A DNA stretch of 64,000 nt. Origin: Bacillota bacterium (GTDB lineage: Bacteria > Bacillota > Bacilli > Paenibacillales > Paenibacillaceae). Position numbers and translations under genes: made by a program. Within the stretch, counting starts at the first letter, position 1; each line of letters starts with the position of its first letter. The stretch covers positions 45,041 through 109,040 of the forward strand of contig JAEWPC010000047.1 in the NCBI GenBank assembly GCA_023460795.1. Reading direction: 5' to 3'. This document shows positions 10,568 to 19,800 of the stretch, one piece after another. The notes under the pieces were generated by a model. The model was not told the DNA's origin. It saw only the letters and a list, made by a program, of their open reading frames with translations, and did not search any database.

Positions 10568-11329
10568 CTACCCCCTCTCGTTCATATAAGACCGGCGCAG
10601 CAAGCGGGCCGCGATCTCCTCTTGCGTCCATACGGACCAATCTGCGCGCAGCTCCGGCATCGCGGCGCACACCGCGGCGGGATGCGAATCATCTAACCGG
10701 CTAGACCGGATGCGATAGGGAATCAGCGCTTCCGCTTCGCCCTCCGTAACGGATACGGCCAGCAGCTCCGGCGTCAAGCCTCGTCCTAACGCTTTGGCAT
10801 AGCACTCTTTGCGCGTCCATAGCTCGTAAAATCGCCATAGCCGAACCGAATCTTCCGTTGCCCGCAAATCCTCCCGTTCTTCGGCGCTCAGGAACTTGTG
10901 CGTCCACGCTAGATCCATCGGCCGCGCCTGCTCCACGTCGACGCCGACCGGAACGGTGGATACGGCGCATACGCACCAACGGCCGGAATGAGACAGATTG
11001 AACTGAACCTCGGGCTGCCCGGCCAAGTACGGTTTGCCATACCGATCCTGTTCGAACGCTAACTCCCCGCCCGCAACGTCCGGAATCCACTCCGTGCAGA
11101 TCGCCGCCCGGGCGAGCATCTCGGCCATCAGCGAACGCCTCGCATCGTCAGCATGGCGGAATCGGCCGAGGCGCGCCCTTCGATGCGGCGAGCATAGCTC
11201 CGTTAACCGCTCCTGTACGTCAGGCGCAAGAGCGCGAGATACCTCAACCGCGTACAATCCTAATCTCGGTTCCCCTCGCGATGCCCTCTCCGCCCCCGCC
11301 CCTGCTCGATCAAATGGCAGCGTCCGCAT
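10568..11329 (-). CDS. Sfp-type 4'-phosphopantetheinyl transferase
   Basis: A 253-residue enzyme that moves phosphopantetheine from CoA onto carrier-protein serines, which all PCP/ACP domains of the operon need. Family motifs are present in order: YGKPYL, FNLSHSG, GVDVEQ (Mg-binding Asp) and WTRKECYAKALGRGL (catalytic Glu/Lys). Length fits the Sfp family. The first 20 bases overlap the 3' end of the upstream synthetase, and the stop abuts the exporter start, so it is internal to one transcript. Having its own activating enzyme makes the operon more self-sufficient. Confidence 0.94.
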   Translation of the reverse strand: MRTLPFDRAGAGAERASRGEPRLGLYAVEVSRALAPDVQERLTELCSPHRRARLGRFRHADDARRSLMAEMLARAAICTEWIPDVAGGELAFEQDRYGKPYLAGQPEVQFNLSHSGRWCVCAVSTVPVGVDVEQARPMDLAWTHKFLSAEEREDLRATEDSVRLWRFYELWTRKECYAKALGRGLTPELLAVSVTEGEAEALIPYRIRSSRLDDSHPAAVCAAMPELRADWSVWTQEEIAARLLRRSYMNERG

Positions 11330-14300
11330 CGACGGATACTTTGGTCGTGTGCCGGCTTAAATCCCGGATCGTATAACATTGCTGGAAGTCTTCCGGATCG
11401 ATCTGCAGTCCTCGCTGCTCCATCTCGATGTCCAGCTTGACCGCTAACAGAGAATGGCCGCCGATCTCGAAGAAATTATCGTTCACGCCGACGGTTTCGA
11501 GCTCGAGAAGCTCCTTCCATATCTCGACCAGCTCGGCTTCGATCTCGTTCGCGGGCGGCTCGTAGACGGCATCGGACCTGACGAGGGTTAGCGGATCGGG
11601 CAGCGCGCTTCGGTCGACTTTGCCGTTGGACGTTACCGGAATCGCGTCCATTCGAACGAAATAGCTCGGGATCATATAGCCGGGAAGATCGCCGGCCAGA
11701 AACTCGCGCAACTGCTTGTAAGGTAGATCCACAGGGGACGCGTAATAGGCGCACAGCGCCTTCTGTCCGGAACCGTCCGCGCAGTCGACGACGATGCAAT
11801 TCGCGATGTCCGGATGGCGCAGCAGCTTCGCTTGAATTTCGCCCATCTCGACGCGGAACCCGCGAATTTTGACTTGATGGTCGATCCGGCCAAGAAATTC
11901 GATATTGCCGTCCGGCATCCACTTCGCCATATCGCCGGTCCGATACATTCTGGCATTCGGATCAACATCGAACGGATCTCGAATGAACCGTTCCTTCGTT
12001 AACGCCTCCGAATGGTAGCCGTCGGCCAAGCATTGACCGCCGATGAACAGCTCTCCCCTCGCGCCGATCGGACAAGGCTTCAGCTCCCGGTTCAGGATGT
12101 AATACCGGGCGTTGCGTATCGGTTTGCCGTAAGGAATGCTCTTCCATTGGGGGTCGACGGCTTCTACCTCGTAATAGTTGGACCAGATGCACGCTTCCGT
12201 CGCGCCGCCGAGCGCGGCGACCTTGCAGCCTGGGAACAGACGCTGCAACTGGACCGGGAGCGTCAGCGGAATCCAATCCCCGCTGAGCATGAACAGTCGC
12301 GCGCGCGGCAACCGTCCTTCGAATTTCTCGAAGAACGGAATGCTCTGCGAGAGCGCCGCCGGGGCGGAATCCCAGACCGTGATGCCGCTGTCGGCCATCC
12401 GCTGCGGCCACGTTTCGGGCCTTCGGACGTCTTCTTCGGGTACGATGTCGACGGCTCCGCCTGCAGCGAACATCCCGAACAGGTCGTAGACGGATAGATC
12501 GAAGCATAGCGAAGTGAGGAAGAACAGCCTATCCCGTTCGTTCACCCCGAACGTCGCGTTCACCCAATCGATTACGTTCACGACCGGTCGGTGGGAGACG
12601 ACGACGCCTTTCGGCGTGCCCGTCGATCCCGAGGTGAAGATGATGTACGCCGTGCCGGAAGGATTCGCCGAGTCCGATAACGGTTGAACGTTCGCCTCTA
12701 GCAATTGCTTCCGCGTATAGAACTTTACAGGGTTCGCGTCTTTCTCGGACGAAACCTCGGCCGCCTTCTCGAACACGACGTCGTAACGGAACCGAAGCTC
12801 GTTCTTGAAGCTCGTCGTACGCTTATGCACATCCGCTTTCATCCCCGGATACTGTCCCGCGAATCCGCGGATGAAGTCCTCATGAACGTATAGCTGCTGG
12901 TCCAGGTTCGACCGCGTCTTATAGAAGGTGCCGTGATTCCGTTTGAATTCTTCCAAGGAAGAGCGGAAATCTTCTTTGGCTTCTTCGTCGAGCACGTCCG
13001 CGACGATCAGCGCCCCGCCGGGACGCAGCAGCCGGACGGTCTCCCGCAGCACTCTCTCCAAATAGAGATGATCGGGGAAAAATTGAACCGTGCTCGGAAG
13101 AAGCACGACGTCGTACGAATCGTCCGGCATTCCGATGATGTCTTCCGCGAACCCGGTAATGAGCTGGACTCGCTCCGTTAATCCGATTTCCTCTAAGCGA
13201 ATCCGGTTGCGCTCCTGCGTTAGCGGCGACGGATCCAGCCCGACGTACGTCCCGAATCGATCCGCCAGCTCGAACAGAATCAATCCGGAACCGCAGCCGA
13301 TCTCCAGCGCCTTCGCTTCGCTGCCCGCGAACGGCTCGGTCAGCTTCACGACCCGGTCGCGGTATTCGTTCACTTCCGATTCGGTGAACGGCAGCCCCGT
13401 ATAGGAGCTGAAGAACCCGCCGGCTTGAACGCGATCCTCCGCTTTCGCCGCGACATCGTCGAACATGCGGACGATCGAATCGCGGTCCGGCAGGACGATC
13501 GCGGGTTCGTCTCCCTTCTCGTCCAGCAGCACGATATGCTCGAGCTCAGCGTTCCTCCATAGCAGGTCGGAGAACGGCCCGACCGCCTCGCGCTGGGTCA
13601 CGAGATGCTTGGCGCCGATCTGTTCCAGCACCGTCTGCACCCGGCGCTTCGGCCAAGCCGTATCGATCGGCACGTAGGCGCCGCCCGCCTTCAGAATGCC
13701 AAGTACGCCCGTAAGCATATCGAAAGACCGCTTGCATAGAATCGGCACGCGCGTCTCCGGTCCCACTCCCGCTCGGCGTAACGCGGCGGCAAGTCGGCCC
13801 GAAGCCTCGTTCAGCTCCCCGTATGTCATCGTTTGGTCTTTAAACAAGGCAACGACGGAGTCGGGCGCTCGGGTCGCTTGATCGATGAACAGCTCATGCA
13901 GCGTCCGGTCGCCGGGGAACGGCCACGCCGTGTCGTTGAACGCGTTTACGACCCGATCCCATTCCGATTCGGGCAGCAGCGCAAGCTCGGAGATCGGGGA
14001 GTCCGGCTCGCTCAACAACCGCGACAACGCGTGGATGTAATGGCCGGCGATCGCTTGAGCGAGACCCTCCGAGTAACGTCCGGAATTCCAGCCGATCTCG
14101 AGGAACCATTCACCATCCTGCTCTTCGAACCAAAAGCGGTAATCCGGCGACATGCCGTCGCGAATCCTGTCGGGATGCAGCTGCCTGCTTCCGACGGCGA
14201 TCGGGACGCGGAAGCTCTCCGTCCCTTCCGCGTCTCCCCAGCCCCGTTCTTTCACGAGCTGGGAGAACGGATAGTTCTGGTTGTCGAGAATAGAGCCGAA

Positions 14301-14723
14301 TCTCGTTCGTAAAGCGTTCAAGTTGGCCCGGATCGATACGCTGAGGTCCGGCTCGAACGGGATGACGAGCAGCTCGTTAACGGAAGCGCCGTCCTCGGGC
14401 CAGTCGAAGACGGGCGTGACGAGCAACGTCTCGGAGGCGAAGGCGTATTGGCCGGCCACGAATTGAACGCCGAACAGCATCACGAGGAATGCGGCGATGT
14501 CCGAGCTTCCGGAAAGAGACCGGATTCGATCGGACAGCTCGGTACCGAGACCCGTCCGCCACTTGCGCAGCTCGGCGACTCCGTCCTCTATTCCCGTCTG
14601 GCGATCCTCGGGGAACCGGGTCAGCTCCTTGTCGCCGGAGAGGAGCTCGGACCAGTAGTTTCGTTCCTTGTCCAGCTTGCCGCTCGACATGATTTTCTGA
14701 ATCTCCAAAGCGTCTAGACTCAT
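11310..14723 (-). CDS. Peptide synthetase with methyltransferase-interrupted adenylation domain (half-C, A[MT], PCP)
   Basis: 1137 residues. The first ~260 resemble only the C-terminal half of a condensation domain; no HHxxxDG is present. The adenylation domain starts near 270 and reaches motif A2 (LKAGGAYVPID, ~345). A methyltransferase of ~290 residues then interrupts it (SAM motif LEIGCGSG ~470; LRPGGALIVADV). A3 resumes near 692 (IIFTSGSTGTPKG), and a PCP closes the protein (GGHSLLAVK ~1090). Specificity positions read D-L-Y-D-M-S-L-I-W, one or two changes from the Cys code of pyochelin/yersiniabactin-type enzymes. TioN of thiocoraline synthesis is known to have an MT between A2 and A3 and to S-methylate Cys. 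A methylated Cys-like residue is therefore plausible, but substrate and methylation site are inferred. The start overlaps the upstream stop (ATGA) and has AAGGAGGAG upstream. Confidence 0.9.
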   Translation of the reverse strand: MSLDALEIQKIMSSGKLDKERNYWSELLSGDKELTRFPEDRQTGIEDGVAELRKWRTGLGTELSDRIRSLSGSSDIAAFLVMLFGVQFVAGQYAFASETLLVTPVFDWPEDGASVNELLVIPFEPDLSVSIRANLNALRTRFGSILDNQNYPFSQLVKERGWGDAEGTESFRVPIAVGSRQLHPDRIRDGMSPDYRFWFEEQDGEWFLEIGWNSGRYSEGLAQAIAGHYIHALSRLLSEPDSPISELALLPESEWDRVVNAFNDTAWPFPGDRTLHELFIDQATRAPDSVVALFKDQTMTYGELNEASGRLAAALRRAGVGPETRVPILCKRSFDMLTGVLGILKAGGAYVPIDTAWPKRRVQTVLEQIGAKHLVTQREAVGPFSDLLWRNAELEHIVLLDEKGDEPAIVLPDRDSIVRMFDDVAAKAEDRVQAGGFFSSYTGLPFTESEVNEYRDRVVKLTEPFAGSEAKALEIGCGSGLILFELADRFGTYVGLDPSPLTQERNRIRLEEIGLTERVQLITGFAEDIIGMPDDSYDVVLLPSTVQFFPDHLYLERVLRETVRLLRPGGALIVADVLDEEAKEDFRSSLEEFKRNHGTFYKTRSNLDQQLYVHEDFIRGFAGQYPGMKADVHKRTTSFKNELRFRYDVVFEKAAEVSSEKDANPVKFYTRKQLLEANVQPLSDSANPSGTAYIIFTSGSTGTPKGVVVSHRPVVNVIDWVNATFGVNERDRLFFLTSLCFDLSVYDLFGMFAAGGAVDIVPEEDVRRPETWPQRMADSGITVWDSAPAALSQSIPFFEKFEGRLPRARLFMLSGDWIPLTLPVQLQRLFPGCKVAALGGATEACIWSNYYEVEAVDPQWKSIPYGKPIRNARYYILNRELKPCPIGARGELFIGGQCLADGYHSEALTKERFIRDPFDVDPNARMYRTGDMAKWMPDGNIEFLGRIDHQVKIRGFRVEMGEIQAKLLRHPDIANCIVVDCADGSGQKALCAYYASPVDLPYKQLREFLAGDLPGYMIPSYFVRMDAIPVTSNGKVDRSALPDPLTLVRSDAVYEPPANEIEAELVEIWKELLELETVGVNDNFFEIGGHSLLAVKLDIEMEQRGLQIDPEDFQQCYTIRDLSRHTTKVSVDADAAI

Positions 14724-15772
14724 TGAATCTCCTCCTTCGCAATCGAAGAACCTTCGTATTGTTGCAGCATTCTCTCGATAATTAGCCTCTCGTCCTCTTT
14801 TATTTTGCCTAGGCGATCGATGAGCAGCTCGAGATGTTTAGGGTCCCGGGTCATCCAATACTTCAGAATCAAGCTTAGGTTCACGGAGGCTTGCTTCTCT
14901 AGACTCGTCCAGCCCTCCACCGTCTCCGGAGAACAGGCGTAATAGCGTTCTCGTGCCATATAGGCGATACGGCGGTTCATCATTTTTTTGTGCTCCCATA
15001 GCACATGGAACGGTCGATGATCGACGATATACGTCTGTTGGATATTGCGATGAAGCCGTTCCCGCAGTCTGTCGTACACGGCTATTCCCCATGCGTGCGG
15101 ACTCGGAAGTTGCAATTCGTAAGCCGGCATCCGCTCATCCGACGGCTTGGCGTGCAAGTAGTCTTGCAACTGATCCATCACCCACTGCAGATTGAACGCG
15201 TTAGCCTTCAGGAAGTTGGGATACGTCTTCAGCAGAATCGAATGCTCGGCGTACGCCTTCCACTCCGGCAGCTCGAAATCGAAGTAGGCTTGCTCCATGT
15301 CGTCGTAGCCGACTTCGCTGCTTCCGTATCGTTGATTGGACAGGAATCCGACGACCTGGAACACCCTCCGTTCGTCGTCATACCCATGGATCATGATCCC
15401 GTGTGGGTGCGTCTTGTTCCGGTACGAAGACGTTCCGGGGATGTAGTACTCGTCGACGTGCGTCCATAAGTAATAATTCTCGTCGATGCTGACCCGGACG
15501 AAATCGGCGAAGCTCGGATACGACCTGCGTACCAGCGCTCGATTCGTGCGAGGCGAGCCATACAGGATAGGAACGAAATAGTCGAACGGATTCGGCGTGA
15601 AGAAGTCCATCATCATCTCGTCGACCCGATCGCTTAAGTAAAGCTGGACGTAATTGCTGTACACCCATCGCTGCGCCTCGGCATCCGTCTGCAGCATGGC
15701 AAGCGGATACGCGAGATGAGGGTAGGAGACGAGATCGGGGTCGGCGATCGGTAAGCTTCGGCGGGCAGCCAT
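14720..15772 (-). CDS. BtrH/C39-like protein, copy 2, in the synthetase operon
   Basis: 350 residues, clearly homologous to the next gene upstream (shared WVYSN-VQL, YYIPGT, HPHGI--GYDD, NLQWVM-QL, DHRP-HV-WEHK-MMN, ILKYWMT). The central part (V/D-YYIPG...HGIMIHGYDDERRVFQVVGF) resembles the second half of the BtrH N-terminal domain, a papain/C39-like fold. BtrH moves an acyl group from a carrier protein to an amine in butirosin synthesis. The segment where a catalytic Cys would be expected has AEAQRWVYSN and no Cys, so catalysis by the usual mechanism is doubtful. The frame extends further upstream, but the ATG at 15772 has AGGAGG eight bases before it. Its role on carrier-bound peptide is only a hypothesis. 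Confidence 0.75.
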   Translation of the reverse strand: MAARRSLPIADPDLVSYPHLAYPLAMLQTDAEAQRWVYSNYVQLYLSDRVDEMMMDFFTPNPFDYFVPILYGSPRTNRALVRRSYPSFADFVRVSIDENYYLWTHVDEYYIPGTSSYRNKTHPHGIMIHGYDDERRVFQVVGFLSNQRYGSSEVGYDDMEQAYFDFELPEWKAYAEHSILLKTYPNFLKANAFNLQWVMDQLQDYLHAKPSDERMPAYELQLPSPHAWGIAVYDRLRERLHRNIQQTYIVDHRPFHVLWEHKKMMNRRIAYMARERYYACSPETVEGWTSLEKQASVNLSLILKYWMTRDPKHLELLIDRLGKIKEDERLIIERMLQQYEGSSIAKEEIQ

Positions 15773-15795
15773 CTTCGGTTCCTCCTCGCGAACGA

Positions 15796-16818
15796 TTATG
15801 CGTTCCGGTATTCCTGCAGCAAACGTTCGTTGATTAACGCTTCTTCGCTTTTCAATTGATACAATTGCTTGATCAATTCTTCCAATCTCCGATTGTCCTT
15901 CGTCATCCAATACTTCAAGATCTGATGACGGCTCGTTGCAGCCATCCGCTCCAGACGGGCGTATCCTTCTTTCACTTCTTGCGAACAGACGAAATACCCG
16001 CGGCTCTCCATATAAGCAATCCGCTTGTTCATCATCCTTTTGTGTTCCCATACGACATGGATAGGCCGATGATCGAGAATGAAGGCCCCCTCCATCTGTT
16101 CCTTGATTTTACGAACGAGTTCGTCGTAAATCCCGATTCCCCACGCGCGCTGCATATGATCCTTGCCTTGAATCCCTTCCCAGCGCCACATCGATGACTT
16201 CCCGTACGTATAATCCTCCAATTGCTCCATGACCCATTGCAGATTGAAGTCGTAGCCGTACTTCGGGTTCAGCTTGAATAAATGCGTAAAATTTTTATAG
16301 TCCGATTCATCCGTCAGCTGTATCACTTTAAAGGCGGATTCCATGCTGTCGTAATCGACGGTCGTGTGCCCATAGGTCTGATTGGCCAGATAGCCGGTGA
16401 TCAGAAAGTGGCGATTGTCGTCGTCGTAACCGTATACCAGAATGCCGTGCGGATTGCTGCGGTTCTGATAGGCGACCGTTCCCGGGATGTAATAATCGTC
16501 TACGTAAGTCGACACGTAGCGTCCGTCGTCGATGCTTTCCCGAAGAAAATCGCCGAATCGCTCATAGTTTCGCAGAATCAAATTCCGGTTCAAATGCGAT
16601 TTGCCGTAGAAAGCCGGAATCGGGTAATCGTTGACCGTCGGGCTGAAATAATCCAGGAAGATGTAACTCGTTCGATCCTGAAGGTTGAGTTGCACGAAAT
16701 TGCTATACACCCAATCCAGGCAGGACTCGTCCGTATGCATCACGGATAACGAATAAGAGAAGTGCGCGTAAGACGTAATATCGGGCTCGGCGATCTGCAG
16801 TACTTTTCGGGCGCCCAT
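15796..16818 (-). CDS. BtrH/C39-like protein, copy 1, in the synthetase operon
   Basis: 340 residues, paralogue of the adjacent downstream gene and separated from it by 23 bases. It starts 29 bases after the Phe-type synthetase, with GAGGAGGG before its ATG. The sequence DDYYIPGT...PHGILVYGYDDDNRHFLITGYL matches the BtrH-type pattern of a Tyr/Pro strand followed by His and a GYDD strand. One Cys lies near residue 33 (ESCLDWVYSN) at roughly the expected depth, but it is absent in the paralogue and not in a typical HC motif. The C-terminal third is helical and charged. No signal peptide is seen, so it is probably cytosolic. It may act on carrier-bound intermediates or serve as a structural partner of the synthetases; this is inference. 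Confidence 0.75.
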   Translation of the reverse strand: MGARKVLQIAEPDITSYAHFSYSLSVMHTDESCLDWVYSNFVQLNLQDRTSYIFLDYFSPTVNDYPIPAFYGKSHLNRNLILRNYERFGDFLRESIDDGRYVSTYVDDYYIPGTVAYQNRSNPHGILVYGYDDDNRHFLITGYLANQTYGHTTVDYDSMESAFKVIQLTDESDYKNFTHLFKLNPKYGYDFNLQWVMEQLEDYTYGKSSMWRWEGIQGKDHMQRAWGIGIYDELVRKIKEQMEGAFILDHRPIHVVWEHKRMMNKRIAYMESRGYFVCSQEVKEGYARLERMAATSRHQILKYWMTKDNRRLEELIKQLYQLKSEEALINERLLQEYRNA

Positions 16819-16847
16819 TCAAGTTCCCTCCTCATCTCAACCTCGAT

Positions 16848-19800
16848 TTAAAAATGAAAATCCAGCGAGTGGCGCGAAGCGGCGATCGGACGGTAAGCCG
16901 CGGTTATCGTCAGTTCGCTTAGCGCGATATCCGGTTGTCTCGCCAATTTCTCGAGAAGCGTCCGGTATTCGTCCGCCAATTTCCGCACGGTGTCTCGGCG
17001 AAACAGGGCAACGGAATAAGTCACCCATAAGAGCAAGCCGTCCGGGTTTTCCCATGCTTGGAACACGAGATCGAAGCGCGACCATGACTCTTGGAGCACG
17101 TGGGGAATAGCACGGATTTCCCCGATTGCCGGCTCCGGAAGCTCCAAATTTTGCAGGACGAACATCGTGTCGAATAACGGATTTCGTGAACCGGGTTGCA
17201 GCTTTAATTTCCGTACAAGCCGTTCGAACGGATAGTCCGCGTGTTCGTAATCTTCCGATATGCGATTTTTGACTTCTTGAGCGAAAGCTTCAAAGGTGAG
17301 TTGAAGGTTGACTCTTATGCGGTGGGCTAACGTATGGACGAACATTCCGACCATATTGGAGGCGGCGGGATGGTCTCTCCCGGCGTGAAGCGAGCCGATG
17401 ATGCTTTCCTCCGCTCCCGTCAGCTTGGACAGGAGTACGTAATAGGCGGCCAACATCGTGAGGTGTAAAGTCGTTCCGCATCGGACCGCAAGCTCTCGGA
17501 CGGAAGCCGCGGTTGCTTCGTCCCAGCGGAGCGCTAACGTGTCCCCTTCGTATCGTCGTACGGACGTTCTTGGAAAATCCAGCGGTAAGTCGGGAGTCGA
17601 CGAGTAATCTCGGAATCTATCGGACCAGTAAGTTTCCCCGTCCTCGGACGGTTCCCGGACATGCAGCCATTCGCAATAGTCTTTGTATTGCAGGTTCAAT
17701 GGCGGAAGCTCTTGCCCTGCGAGCAAACCCATCAGGTCGTTCATCAGGATGCTCAGCGAAATGCCGTCCGCGATAATGTGATGAAGCTGAATCAGCAGCA
17801 GCATCCGTCCGTCCTGGAATTCCGCGGCCGAAGCCCGGACTAGCGGCGGACAAGCGAGATCGAACGGTTCCGCGAAGGATGGGGTTATATCGTCGGGATG
17901 TTCGGGTTTCCCTTCGATTCGCCGCAAGCGGAACGGAACGAACGGGTGCACGATTTGAACGGGCTCGTTCTTGTCCCAGCCGAACGACGTGCGAAGCGGC
18001 TCGTGTCGTTCGATTAATTTGTTGAAAGCGGTTTCAAGCTGATCGAACAAAGGAGCAGGCGACAGCCAAAAAGCGAACGGAAGCACGTACAGCGTACTGG
18101 CGGAGCGTGAGCTCTCGATCGTGAACACCCTCGTTTGGGCCGGTGATAGCTTATAGCCGGCTTTGACGGGAGCAGGCTCGATCGGCGCGATTCGGATTCC
18201 TTCCTCTTCCATTCGTCCGATCCGTTCAGCCATCTCGGCTAGCGTACTGTATCGGAACATCGTCTCGAGCGGAAGGTTGACCTCGAAAGCCTCATGAATC
18301 TGCGCGGCCATTTTGGCTGCCTTCATGGAATGGCCTCCGAGCTTGAAGAAATCGTTTTCTCTCCGAACGTGCCGCACGCCGAGCAAGTTTGTCCAAATCG
18401 CGGCCAGCTTCTTCTCCGTCTCGCCGACGGGGGCTTCCCCCTCCGCCTGCTCTTCGAAGTCTGCCGCATCGGTTGGAGCCGGCAGGCGCTTCAAATCGGG
18501 TTTCCCGTTCGGAGTTAAAGGAATAGCGGCAAGCTCGACGAAGTACGATGGGATCATATACCCCGGCAGGTTACCGGCTAACGTAGCCCGAAACGAATCG
18601 GGATTCGGTTTAACTCCCTCGTCCCTCGTATCCACCGAATAATAGGCAACCAAGGCGGGCTCGTCTTGAGCGTCCGGCTTGACGGCGACGACGGCATCCC
18701 GGATGCCGCGATGCTCGAGCAGCGCCAGCCGGACTTCCTCCGTCTCGATTCGGTACCCTCGTATTTTCACTTGGCGGTCGATCCGGCCCAAGAACACGAG
18801 CCGTCCGTCCGGCGTCCACTTCGCCAAGTCACCCGTGCGGTACACCCTTATTCCTTCGGAGGGGAGCAGCACGAACCGCTCCTCCGTCATCTCCGGTTTG
18901 TTCCAGTAACCCCGGGCCAGTCCGGTCCCCGCGATGACTAATTCGCCTGCCGCGTTGGCTGGGAGAGGCTGGAGATTTCCGTTCACGATCCATGCCTGCG
19001 TGTTCGGCAACGGGATGCCGATCGGGACGGGCGCCGAAGCCGGCAACGGTTCTTGGCTTCCGTTCCAATACGTCGCGCATACGGTCGTTTCCGTTGGACC
19101 GTAGGCATTGATATAAGTTACGCGGTCGCGCCATCGTTCGAGCAATTCCTTGCCGGCTTCCGAGCCGGCGGTGACGAGCAACCGGAGCGAGGTGAGCGCT
19201 TCCGGGTTCAAATGTACGGCGTAGGTAGGCGGCAGCGTCGACACCGTTACGCCCCTATCCTCCATAAACCGCGTGAACCGCGGCACGTCGCCGATGATGT
19301 CGGGTCCTGCGATATGAAGCTCGGCGCCGGTCAATAGCGCCATAGACATCTCCCAGACGGAAGCGTCGAACGAGAGACTCGCGAATTGAAGCACGCGATC
19401 GTTCGGCCCGATGCCGAGACGATCTTCGAAGAAGCTTCGCAGGTTGAGGACGCCTCGATGCTCGACCATGACGCCTTTCGGTACGCCGGTCGAACCTGAC
19501 GTGTACAGCAAGTAAGCCAGATCGTCGGCCGATCGGGAAGGCATCTCGAAGGAATGATTGCTTATTGGCGTACTCGGCGCTCGCGAAGATTCGGCAACGT
19601 TCACGATTCGTCCGCGGAATTCGAGCGTCGCCGCCGTCTCTCCTGACACGATGAGTGCCGAGGCTTGGCTGTCCGATAGCATGTAGGCGATCCGTTCCGC
19701 CGGGTATGCAGGGTCGATCGGCGTATATACGCCGCCTGCTTTAAGCACGGCTAGGAAGGTCGCCGCCCATTCCGCGGTCCGATCCAGCATCACGGCGACT

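Noticed and set aside
14720..16051. A 443-codon form of the second BtrH-like gene starting at 16051
   Set aside because: The first 93 residues are low-complexity antisense-like sequence overlapping the neighbouring gene in another frame. AGGAGG before 15772 marks the true start.
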